NCBI GenBank assembly: GCA_949130495.1
Contig: OX422208.1
Location: 637,224,523 to 637,288,522 of the forward strand
Direction: 5' to 3'
From: Sambucus nigra
Lineage: Eukaryota > Streptophyta > Magnoliopsida > Dipsacales > Adoxaceae
Length of the DNA stretch: 64,000 bases
The notes below the pieces were generated by a model, which made no database searches, was not told where the DNA came from, and saw only the letters and a list, made by a program, of their open reading frames with translations. Below are positions 1-10,691 of this stretch, piece by piece. The position numbers and the translations under genes are program-made. The stretch's first letter is position 1, and each line of letters opens with the position of its first letter.

Positions 1-246
1 GAGAGGGAAAAGTAGATAAACGGGTCAGAGCCCGAGTTTGAAAATATTTAGCAAGTGCATAAATGCTTTATTTTTAGAAAATAGGTTTTATCTCATATTT
101 AAATTTGGTATCGCACTCCCATGAGATACCCCTCACCTCTTTTCTAATAGTTCACTCCTAGCGCATCCCTCTAAACATCCTAGTCAGACTATATTGACTA
201 ACTAAACCACTACCCACCTTCTAACCTTCCTATGTAATCCAAGTAC

Positions 247-600
247 TAAGGGCTAAACTTCTCCCCAGTCTCGACACTAAGCCATGTTCGTGTGTGGGGT
301 GTCTTGCAAAGAGAAATCCAAATAAAGAACCCCCCCAATACACTATTACGCGGCAAGGTCGATCGTCAAGATCCATTAGACCCTCAGTACATGAAAGATA
401 TATATATTTATATATACACCATATAAGAAATCCCAATATTAGAGCACTAAGAGTTAAACTTCTCCCCAGTCTCAACACTAAGCCATGTTCGTGCGTGGGT
501 GTCTCGCAGAGTGAAATCCAAACAAGGAACCCCCCGATACACTACTACACGGCGAGGTCGATCGTCGGGATCCATAAAACTCTCAGTACTCAATTTATAC
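247..600. repeat. Tandem duplication, period about 201 bp, two copies
   Basis: Two copies start near 247 and 448. Each runs from 'taaacttctccccagtct' through an 'aaatccaaa' block, a C-run, 'atacact', 'gtcgatcgtc' and 'gatccat'. The unit is absent at this place in LTR copy B. Related sequence occurs in the internal region of the inverted-LTR element at about 34465-34610 and, more weakly, at 35390-35450. Confidence 0.7.
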
Positions 601-2043
601 ATATATACTCATATTTTATATTCATACCATGTTACACTTCCGGATATATCTCCCAGAATGAGAATTCATCTTTATAATACACGTCCAGATATATCTCCCG
701 GACTGAGGTTTACTTTGTTTTCATTTTTATTTCAAAACTTTCCATTTCCTTTCTTCTATCCAGAAAATGTATTTAAAAGCCAATTTTATTATCATAAAAA
801 TGCTTTTTCATCTCATATGTTCCCATTTCCCTTCTTCCATCCAAGAAATGTAATTAAAACTAATTCATTTATCCCATTTCCCTGCTTCTATCCAGGAAAT
901 GTAATTAAAGCCAATTTATTATCATAAATTGCTTTAACATCAATAATGTCCCACATTATTGAGAATAGTTATATTTTATATCATATAACGATTCTAAGAT
1001 CGTCCCTCCAGGTTTCCTCACTGGGTGCGCCCCTAAATGGCTATCATCTTCCAGGGCCTATAAATCAAGACAACCTAGGATCCAACAATGCAAGACGTCG
1101 GGAAGCGGCCATATGCCTACGGGAGAGTCATAACCACACCCATAATTACCTCACCAGCGCAGTAAAACATATAATAATCGCCCATATGGCCTAGGACTAT
1201 ATTCCCCTGCATTCATTAGCCAGGGGACTTCACCTTACGTGCGCAACTTCCCTTATGATAGCGATTTAGAGAGGTGTGTTCACATAAATTATCATTTATG
1301 AAAATTATTTCTTTTTCCAATTTGAAAACATTCATATTTTGCATTCTCAAAACCATTTATATCATAACATATATATACTTTAATCACATTGTACATATAT
1401 ACCATAAATTCCTCCTCGAATATATATATATGTGGCCATAACTGCCAATCACATCTAGCAATGACCAATAATCCCAAATATTTTCTCAAAGAATCATATA
1501 CATACGTTCACATACACACGATACCATACCGGAAGTATTCCCTCACTTGATAAATAGTAAATGCCTTATTCCCATCTAAGGATTTAGTGGATATCTCCAA
1601 ATATACTGATTCCCTCTAAGTGAATACATATATTCCCAATTCCATCCTAATAATCTCGTAGGATTCTCTCAACCAATATCAATATAATTATGTTTTCCTG
1701 CGCGCATAATTATATAGGCCTAAATGCCCTACCGAAATATCTCAGGGGTTATTCTCCCCCAAATACCCTTAAATTAAATAGGTTGTGGATTTCCTTCCCA
1801 CAAACCCAAGGACTGTATTTCGCTCAAATAGTGATCTAGAGGTCCCCACTCTATATTTAGGAACCCCTAATATTTATCTCCAAACAATTCTAGCCTTAAT
1901 TCTCTCAATATCAGGTTTGATTTCTGACTAACGATTTCGATCTCGGACAGCTTTCATAGAAAAATCACTATAAATCCAAAAAAAATCAGAACAATACGCG
2001 GTCGGCGCCACGCTACCGTATCGAAAAAATCTATAATTTTCAT

Positions 2044-2130
2044 TTGACCAAGAGCCGAATCGATTCGCCTCTAGGTCGAATCGTTTCGGCAAGCACGCTG
2101 CCCCCTGTTTATCATCTTCTCCGAGACTGT
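2044..2130. repeat. CG-palindrome cluster in LTR A
   Basis: Contains CGAATCGATTCG (palindrome) and a variant CGAATCGTTTCGGC about 20 bp further, then another TTTCGG at about 2128. It lies about 900 bp from the LTR start on the minus strand, the region where LTRs C and D carry different palindromes. Confidence 0.55.
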
Positions 2131-3006
2131 TTCGGCCATTAAAGCTTCTCCCATCTTTTGTCTCCTCTCCCGACAGCCTACAAACTCAACCAACAAGATA
2201 TACACATATGACAAGGGTTCTAAGCATCCTTGAACCCGAAACCAACAACTAATTTCAATTAAATCCTAAGTTTTCCAAAATGGAAAATTATTGGGGTTTA
2301 TTCGTTTTAACTCCCGAAAACCCGATTTATCCACGAAAACTCAACCCAAAATATTTAGGGTTTGTTAATACCAAACTACGATATGAGATTTATGATCAAA
2401 AGTAAATAAAGCAATTAAACACTTGCCTCGTGGATAAAATCCGACGATCTCGAGTCGAGTCCGGTGGAGTTTGGCCCGAAATCTCCTTTTTCTCTCCACT
2501 TTTTTCCTTCCTCTCTCTCTTCTCTCTTTTCTTTCTCTTTTCTCCCTTTCTCCCCCCCCCCCCTTATATAAGGAGAAAAGGGTTTATACCCCTTAAGACC
2601 CAAAAATGACTCGTTTACTCAATTACGAGCCCTTTTAACTTTAAAATTCCCCGAAACTCAATTTTAACAATCGAACACTCTTTTTCGACTATCTCGGCCA
2701 TTCCGAGACTCACGGCGCAATCGAAATTCCCATCCAAGGTACTTGATCGCAATCCACTATTTTAACCCAATATAACTTAATGCGGATTTTCCAATTAAAA
2801 TCTTATCTTATGTCGCTTCACTCAACGACGACATATTATTAAAATACTCCAACTTATTAACTTAATCCCAAAAATAAATATACCATCCATCGAAAATCAT
2901 CTAATCCTCGAAAATCCCAAAAATTACTATTCCAAGAAATTCCTCAAATTTTCAATTTATACCCAATTATGGAATTTAATTATCTCCAAAAGGACGGGTT
3001 GTTACA

Positions 3007-5611
3007 TCCCGTATCCTAGCCTACCCCAAACCGTGTGTGTGTTTTGTTTGTTCCTTTTTAATATTCTTATTTTGTGTCGTTTTATTTTTTAAGTTTTATT
3101 TTAGATTTATTTAGAATTTATAGGTTCAATTTTCTATTTTTATTTTATTAGTGTAATTTTATTTTATTTTGATTTTTATTAGTTTTTAGGAGTTTATTTT
3201 TAGTTTATTAGATTTTATATTTTTTAGGACTTTATTTTTCATTTAAATTTTAAATTTTTATTTGTTTTGTTTTGTTTTAGTTTTTTTTATAAGCTTAGGA
3301 TTTTATTTTTTTTAGTTTTAATATTTTTTTTAGTTTGTTTTATTTTTAGTTAGATTTTGTTTTTGAGTAGTTTTATTTTTATTAGTTAGTCTTTATTTTT
3401 TTAAGGGTTCAAATTAAACACACACACCTAAACCCACTCACACCCATCTAAAGTATACACCACACACACCTAAACTAAACCATTACCCAAACCCATTTTA
3501 CCATACACCCTCACATGCCAAACACATTCCTTACTTCATCTTCCCCTCCAAACAACCCACAACACTCTCTCTCCTCCATTAACACACCTCTCACCCACCT
3601 CAAACTATACACCACCATTCTCCACACCTTATCACCTAACTTGTGTCCCAACTTCGACTAAACCCGCGACCCGGCCTGCTACCACCCTTGTACCGCCGGC
3701 GCAAACCCTTTTGCCAAACAACCATCAACCCTCTACCCCCTTTCGTCCTTGACTAGTGCCACATACCCAAACCCGCTCAGCCTTACCTCCAACCCTTGTC
3801 CACCCTGTCACCCGAACCCGATCCGGCGTGACCCTATTACCATTCCCGCCGTCTTTAACCCGCTACCCGACTCGGTCCACACCAACCACCTCCGGCCTAA
3901 CCTAGCACACCCCCTACCCACTAACCCCAATCACCGAAACAAACCCCATACCCACTTCAACTCTAATCACATCCCAACTCGAGCCATTACAATTATCCCT
4001 ACACCAACTCCCGACACCCCTGAACCGTGGCCATTTACGATCTAACCAAACTTCACAGCCTGGCCTCCTTCTTTACCCTTGTACCCGGAACCCCGATCGC
4101 AACCCCAAGGCCCAACCACCTTCGGCCGACCCACATCCAAACTCACTTCCCATTTGAACTTCTCCAAGCCACGACTTATGACTTGCCAAAGTTCCATCTT
4201 TCAAACACAATCCAAAATGCCAAATAAAACCCACTTAAACCTTTATCCATTTTACGCCCCCCCCCCCCCCCCCCCCCAAACACCACTTTTAACCATTTCC
4301 AAAAATAACCCTTAACCAAATCAGATTATTATCTCCATTACCCCACTTCCCAAATATCCTCACACCTCACATCCCATGCACATGTGCACACTCTTCTTAC
4401 CATTTCCATGCACACTCAAACCTATTCCCAAAAATACCCCTTTAGCTCCATAAGCCACTATAAAAAGAAGACCTCACGCCATAAAAAGGGAGTTGAAGAT
4501 TTTGAAGACTAGGGTTTTAGAGAATTCTAGAGAGAGAAAAGCTAGGCTAGAAAAATAGGGAATTACAGAGAGAAAAAATATTGTAGTGAGGAGAATTAAA
4601 TTGTACTTCAATTTTGTTAGTGTTTGTACACAATTGAGAGAAGCATGGATTTAATGCAAGTGCAATTTCTTTTCTCCTACATTTTGGTTTGAATTTCTTC
4701 TCTCTATCTTTTTAATTTCATTTAGTAATTTTTATTAGATTGTTATTAAGTGAATTATGACTATGGTTGGCTAATCACTCCATTCAAGGAGTGAAATGAA
4801 GCCCCGTATATTCAATTGAATGTATTAATTAATCTAGTTTACTTTGTTTCATTTAGTTAATTTTCTTTTCAGTCCTACATGAGTTTATGCATTGAGAAAT
4901 GGTAAACTATCCTTAAGAAAGGATTAAAATCTAATATACTCTTAATTTTTAGATTCAAACTAGAGATAGAATGACCCACTAATTATAGTATATTATATTT
5001 TATTATACTCATACATTAAATTTTTGTTGGATTTATGATTTATTATATGAATCTACTCTAGCGAGTGATTTATATCATGTTTTTAAATCAATTTTTCATT
5101 TGAGTTGTGGGGATAAAAATTGGATTAACTAATTTTATATTAGTTTGTTTTGTCAAATGATGAGAATCAATTGATAAAATAAATTAATATTTGGAAAATT
5201 AGTAAACTAGAATAATTAACACATTTAATTGATAAAGTGGAGGTTAAGTTTCATTCCTTGAATATCTCTCAAATTTAATTTCATCTCATTCTTATTACTT
5301 AGTTCTTATTTGGCACACTAGTTAGTTTATTAATTTCATCTCTCTTATTAGTTTAGTGTTACTTCACATTTTCACCTAAAAGGTATTTTAAGATTTGAAA
5401 AACATAAAAAAATTAGAAAAACCCAAAAGTCTAAAAAAAGAATCAAGTGAAATATATTCATTATCCTCTCATGTTTAGCATGTCCACACCTTAAATTTGG
5501 ACTGATACCTCACTTACCATTATACTTTAGTTTTGTCTACTTTTATAGGTTTGTGAAGATTTTTGATTGAAGAGATTTCACAACAATGACACACCAAAAA
5601 GTAATTCATCA
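3007..5611 (+). repeat. Left LTR (3' portion) of the Athila-like element
   Basis: Matches 10869-13505 almost base for base over long stretches (4621-4860 against 12511-12750 differ at very few positions), ending 'attcatca' in both. It holds a T-rich block (3040-3410), a C-rich block (3420-4430) with an 18-C run at 4259-4277, a TATA box at 4459-4466, and an A/T-rich 3' third. Small ORFs in the C-rich block are not conserved as proteins between the two LTRs. Confidence 0.85.
4459..4466 (+). promoter_or_regulatory. TATA box in the left Athila-like LTR
   Basis: TATAAAAA in the context 'ccactataaaaagaag', conserved at the same place in the right LTR (12354-12361). It is followed by an A/G-rich stretch with 'agagagaaa', as expected of an LTR promoter and 5' leader. 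Confidence 0.6.
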
Positions 5612-5613
5612 AA

Positions 5614-5631
5614 TGGCGTTGTTGCCGATCT
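5614..5631 (+). other. Primer binding site, tRNA-Asp type (degenerate)
   Basis: TGGCGTTGTTGCCGATCT begins two bases after the LTR end. The plant tRNA-Asp-complementary form is TGGCGCCGTTGCCGG; the differences are mainly C-to-T changes that fit methylated-cytosine decay. Confidence 0.65.
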
Positions 5632-6649
5632 TTGGAGCTTGACGTGCTCGAGAGGATTTTCAAATTTTGAGATTCAATTGTATTGCATTTTTATATTTTA
5701 GTACCATTTTTTTATTTTAGAAGGCTTGTATTTAGGATTTTATTACCTTTCTTGTATTGTGGTGCATAGAGACACCATTTCATTTTCATTTTAAATTTGT
5801 AATAATTGAAGATAGTGTGATAAGGAAACCGAGCACGGTAGAGAGAGGGAATCCATTGGCGAGGATTTAGAACCCTCTCTACCTTGGGTCGGTCGAACTC
5901 CCGAGGCCGACTGAGATTGGCGTGATCTCCCCCCGATCGACTCAAATTTTTCGGCACCCCACGACCTAAGAACCATGGGAGGTACATTTCTCAAACCCTC
6001 ACGCCTATCCTGTTAGCGAGTTAATTCTTTTGTGTGCTTTGTGTGCTCTTACTTGATTTTATTCACGCATTTATTTTTGAATGGTGTGATGAATTAATTG
6101 ACTAAGACCTACACCCGGTCACTCACAAGAAGGGATTTCATCATCTGACTCACTCGCTTACCATTGTGTGCTACCCTAGCCATCATTAAAATTAAAATCA
6201 ATCAACTAGGTAACCCAATAGGATAATATTTTTGCAAAGGTGATCACCACGATAAATTCCGTGATTTTTATCGCCCGCGGACTTAATTTAAATTTGACTA
6301 CCCCTTTCAGAAAATTTTGAAGATAAAATTGGTTATGTGCTAGTTAAGATTTTTCCTTGGCTTGCGTGTGTCCAATTCATTTTTCGGTAGTCAGTTTTAG
6401 TTAGTTCGTCCCAAATTTCTGAGTCCATATTTTTCCCCACCTTTTCTTCCAAAAAAATCCAGAAACATTTTCTTTCATTTTCATAAAAAAAAATCCGAAA
6501 ATATTTTCTTCCTTTATTTTTCACAAAACTCCACAAATATTTTCATCCATTATTTTTAGAAAATCCAAAAATATTTTCTTTCCTTTTGAAAAAATTAAAA
6601 AAAAATAAAACAAAACAAAAAAATCATCAAAAAAAATATTTCTCTCCTC
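5632..6649 (+). other. Untranslated leader of the Athila-like element
   Basis: No coding frame is supported. From about 6410 to 6640 it turns into A-rich sequence with repeated 'aaaatccaaaaatattttctt' type units directly before the gag-like ATG at 6650. Two short minus-strand ORFs at 5712-5994 overlap each other and match nothing I recognise. Confidence 0.5.
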
Positions 6650-8299
6650 ATGGCCGAAGAACGTCCTTTACGGGACTACTTTGGTCATTTTACATTGACA
6701 CGCGACACGTGTGAGAGTGATCCCAAACCATCTCTTTATGATATTCTCAGTGGCTTCACATCTCTCACGAGTACCGTAGATACTCTTGACCCATCCATGC
6801 ACGCACCTCATTTTCCATCATCCTCGGTGTCAAGTGCCGACGTGTCGTGTGCCTTGTCGTGCACCCATTGTTCTTATGTCGATCACTTGTCCCATGAGTG
6901 TCTGTAATTTTCATATCCATCCAAACCCACCATGGAACATGTGTATCCATATGACACTGTTCCGGAACCCACCTTGGCCTATTGTCATGATATATCTAAT
7001 CACGAGTTGTGTGCGTACCCTAGTTATTCGTGGAGGCTTGTTCACCCTTCCACGTAATATGAATCCCAACCCGATGTTGTGGTTACTCACACGTTCCAAA
7101 AATTGTCATGGCAACCTTGTGCACCCATTCACGATCAGTACCCTCACTACGTACCCCATGAGTATCGACCATTTGTCCGTCACGAAGGAAATCCTTTCAT
7201 GTATGATGAACTTGGCCCCACTCCACACACTTCATTTGAGTATTCTCCGTACAGTTATGATAGTAGCGAGTTGTGTCCACCTCAACCACCACCCGTCACT
7301 CCACCACCACCATCCACGTCCACTCTCGAAAACCACTTGAAAAAGTTCATACTCGAGCAAGAGCAAGCCACTAAAATCCAAAATGAAGCCCTCCAAAGGC
7401 TTCAACAAAGGTTAAATGAATTAGAGTGTGCAAGAGAGTCGGACATTCCCATGGCTCCACCCATCGTTGCAACCGAGTGTGACGATGATGTGTCATCTTG
7501 TGACATGGATTTTGAGTGTGACCAACCCTACCACCCCGGGAATCTTGAAGTTGAGACCATCCCATGGTCCGGATCCCAAGTCAATAATTGTGTTGACTTA
7601 CCTTTCGATAGTGAGCCTGATCCAATCTCACCATATCCGCCTGAACCCCACTTTGAGGTTCCCATTCCCTTTCCCGTCGAATCCAAAAATATGCCCGAGC
7701 TTTTATCTTATGTCCCAATTGCTTATGTCTCAAACATGCCTATATCTTTTAGGTTAGCTCCGGCTACGAGTGTTCACCATTTTCCTGAGATAGAATTCGC
7801 AATAGTTCCTAACTATACGAATATGGATGATGTCCCACCATGCATGGCTTCCTTTGAGCACGATATTTCTAGTGATTCCTCTATCTTAGATCTTGGTGCT
7901 TCGTCTTACCCTTTCACCACATCGGATGGTGATACATTGGTGGATAAGTTGATCTCGAAATCACTTGATACCACACTCCCTCTTCAGGAGGATATTGAGG
8001 ATCATTATGTTCCCCCAAATGAGTGTGTGCTCCCTAATCTAGAAATATATCATTTTCCTCCACCATTTATACCACCCGATCCCCCATTTGTCCCACCCGA
8101 CCCACCCATTTTCCTACCCACCCCACCAACTGGTTTGGATCTTGATTTTAAACATTTCACGTTTCCATCTACATTTTTAGATCCTCACCTGAAACCACCC
8201 ACCATTCACGAGAGTATATGTGGTGCTACTCTCCACCGTGACACCGATCTTGCTATTCTATGCCCGCCACTCTTTTGTGGTGTTGATTTTTCTTCTTAA
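6650..8299 (+). pseudogene. Gag-like frame with CCHC knuckle, two in-frame stops
   Basis: One frame of 549 codons runs from ATG 6650 to the stop at 8299, broken by TAA at 6905-6907 and TAA at 7055-7057. Residues 71-84 form a CCHC zinc knuckle of spacing C-x2-C-x4-H-x4-C (C71, C74, H79, C84), the nucleic-acid binding motif of retrotransposon gag. The N-terminus MAEERPLRDYF resembles the start of Athila-type gag from memory. There is then an aromatic, proline-rich stretch, a glutamine/glutamate-rich likely coiled coil (about 7325-7430), and an acidic, proline-rich C-terminus. The usual capsid part between N-terminus and knuckle is very short or missing, so this is a reduced gag. The stop at 6905 directly follows the knuckle. 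Without the stops the protein could bind element RNA. Function is inferred from the knuckle and position only. Confidence 0.55.
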
Positions 8300-8605
8300 C
8301 AGCTCCCTGGCGTGTCACGGCACGACCATTATCATCACCCATTCATAGAACGGTCGTGTCATTTCTATGAGCCCTACCCCATCACTATTTCTCCACCTCT
8401 TTGTCTCCCTCACCAACTTGAGCACCATGCTTATAGGGCCCCAATTGCCCTCACTTTTAAGCTCAACAAGGCCCGTGGCTGATACCTCTTCACCCTTTCC
8501 ACCGTCACCTTTACCCTAGTCCCCACCCACCCATGGTCCACTGATGCTTTGCATCGCTTGATGTACTTTTCCATACAAGTGCATTGACCCCTTTAGCCTT
8601 TATCG

Positions 8606-8631
8606 AACAAGACTGAAGCTTCAGTCTTGTT
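8606..8631. repeat. Perfect 26-bp palindrome centred on AAGCTT
   Basis: Starts AACAAGACTG and ends CAGTCTTGTT with AAGCTT at the centre; all 13 base pairs match. It is followed directly by TTGGGGGTGATTC. It could form an RNA hairpin near the former end of the coding part. Confidence 0.8.
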
Positions 8632-8723
8632 TGGGGGTGATTCTCATCACCCAATTTTTCTTCCACCCCGAGATTTACTAGTTCTTATCCTTATGGTGAG
8701 ATTCCATTGGTCTGGCTAAAGAC

Positions 8724-8756
8724 ATTAAACTTAGCGCTATCGGGAGGCAACCCGCA
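8724..8756 (+). other. Conserved gypsy hairpin 'gggaggcaaccc'
   Basis: The string 'tagcgctatcgggaggcaac' leads into CCCG, so CGGG pairs with CCCG around the loop AGGCAA. Similar 'TGGGAGGCAACCCA' hairpins are, to my knowledge, found downstream of the coding region in Athila-type elements. This supports the lineage call and marks where pol would have ended. Confidence 0.5.
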
Positions 8757-8785
8757 TTTCTTGTACTTGTCTCATCCTATTTGGC

Positions 8786-8817
8786 GGGGGTGGGGGGGGG
8801 GGGGGGGTGGGGGGGTG
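8786..8817 (+). repeat. Long G-run, quadruplex-prone
   Basis: A run of G broken by single T residues; a second such run lies at 9015-9049. Both strands would favour quadruplex (G) or i-motif (C) structures. Exact length may be affected by assembly. Confidence 0.6.
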
Positions 8818-10677
8818 TTTCACATCACCGAATGCTTTGCCATGTTATGTACTTGTACACATTTTTTTTCTCTCACTTCTTATTCAGGTTTCATCTTTTT
8901 GCTTCACATGTCCACTTCATTAGAAGTTGAGTTTGGTAATATCTTTCCTACGTTATTCTCTCAATTTTTAAAATCATTTTATTTAACATCGAGGACGATG
9001 TTCCTTTTTTTGTGGGGGGGGGGGGTGGGGGGGGGGGGGGTGGGTGGGAATTTTATCAAAATCGTACCTCTTTTGAAAAATTTTGATTTTTGTACCCGAT
9101 TTTTAAAATTTCGCGCAATTTCTTTCATCTCATTCATTGATGTGAATTTTTAATCGTCCATCTTTTAAATTCTATGAATCAATCTAGATAATATTTTTTC
9201 TAAATAGCTTATGTAATACGTAACAAGGCATTTTGCACCACGAATTTCTAGACTCAACAAAAAGTTGCGCACTTATCACGTCACTACGGTTAGAGTTGAG
9301 GAGTACTACAATTATAAAGAGAACCTTAAGGATCACTAGTAGAGACTTTAGCCCGGGAGATTCGTGCCTTTCACCTTTCAGAGAGTTTTACGCAATCTCC
9401 GAGTCACAAGTTGTTTCAAATTCGTTTGGGTCCGCACTTTAATTGTTGTATGATCTCATTATTTTTCATAAAATTTTGGCTTGATCACTGAGAACGACAT
9501 CACTTTCGAGTTGTAAGAAACACTTGTCTTGAAATTTGTCCCGATCACCATATTTTCATCCATACACCTACCACTTTTCCATATCAAATTTACATTCACT
9601 CACCCATTATATTCCCATTACCTTTCCATATTCTCCCCATCCATATACATACCCTCACCTATCATCTCCATTTATATTTCATCCATCATTTTTTGAGAAA
9701 AAGAGTGTTGAGAGTATTATTAAAAAAAACGATAGAGAGCGAGAAAAACAAAAAAATAGAGAAAAAGAGAAAAGAAAATAGAAAAAAAAAAGAAAAGAAG
9801 AGAAAAAATAACGAAAAAAGAGAGTTTGTAGTTTTGTAGTGATTTTTTTTGTAAATAAGACATTTGTGCCTAAAGTGCTATACACTCTCTCACATCGCAT
9901 ATCCATCAATTTCGCATCCATTTTACATCCATTATTTCACACATCCATCTTATCCAACCTCATATCCCATCCTTCTCATTTCATTTCCCCTCACCCATAA
10001 TCATCCATATATTCCCCTAGGTGTTAGGGAAAATGAAAGTCAACGTGGTGAATGACTCGACGTTCTCACTATAGTGATTAGCATTCCTTTCATGGGATCA
10101 TTTCTCTTTCAAATGTTCGTTCTTTCTTATGTGTGTGTGAGACGTTTGAACTTTTTTACATTTACTCACCTCCTCACACACAAGAGTGATACACTAACCC
10201 ATATCTCGAGAGTTCGTTTGAGAGAGATATATCCAGTGAGATTTGAAGTTGAAGCGTTGATTCCGAAAAGGCAATCTAGGAAACACTCTTGTGATACTCG
10301 ACCCGTTTTGACTGATTCACACCACACACGTTGATTTTTAGGAATGATGTGCCTTGTGTATTTACTTAGCTAAACTGTTTACACATTCTAGCTTGTATTT
10401 CTGAAAATATTTTTCTTGTGATGGATTGTGCGATTATTCTATGTCTAATAAGAGATTGACTGCCTTTCAATAAATTATTTTGCAAAATAAAAAATTTTGT
10501 GGGTATATTCCTTACAAACCCTCACGAGACACAACTCGTCCTATAGGGCAACCTATAGGTTTAAAGGCTTGCTGCACATGCTAAGTGCAATCGCAAGTGC
10601 CCGCGAAAGTGGTACACTTTTGGTTACTTATCTTTCTCTTTCTCTCTATCTTATTGCTCGAGGACTAGCAACGCTCT

Positions 10678-10691
10678 ATTGGGGGGTGGTG
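10678..10691 (+). other. Polypurine tract of the Athila-like element
   Basis: ATTGGGGGGTGGTG sits directly before TGATAAGCACCC, the start of the right LTR. This is the plus-strand primer position. The upstream 'gctcgaggactagcaa' is also typical of Athila-type 3' ends as I know them. Confidence 0.6.

Larger units (their letters stand above)
1..3006 (-). mobile_element. Family X Ty3/gypsy LTR (copy A), cut by the window edge
   Basis: The segment aligns by eye with the LTRs at 31029-34163, 41142-44099 and 48118-50620: compare 90-200 here with 31610-31720, both carrying 'gtcgcactccc' followed by a CTCACC block. Its right end reads GGTTGTTACA, so on the minus strand it begins TGTAACAACC, a normal TG start. 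The other end lies outside the window, so I cannot tell a solo LTR from the 5' LTR of a minus-strand element. It sits inside the left LTR of the Athila-like element: TCCCG directly follows at 3007, and the same TCCCG is uninterrupted in the right LTR at 10869. It carries an extra ~200-bp tandem duplication and a CG-palindrome cluster, listed separately. Confidence 0.75.
8300..10679 (+). other. Non-coding internal region in place of pol
   Basis: No polymerase motif is visible in any frame. It contains a perfect 26-bp palindrome (8606-8631), the 'cgggaggcaacccg' hairpin (8740-8753), two long interrupted G-runs (8786-8817 and 9015-9049), an A/G-rich stretch (9700-9835) and C/T-rich 'catccat' repeats (9540-10010). 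Short ORFs here, for example 9233-9442 and 10074-10334, lack recognisable domains. Confidence 0.55.

Noticed and set aside
3749..4315. Proline- and threonine-rich ORFs in the Athila-like LTRs (also 11651-12130)
   Set aside because: C-rich composition; the frames differ between the two LTR copies through indels and show no conserved protein.
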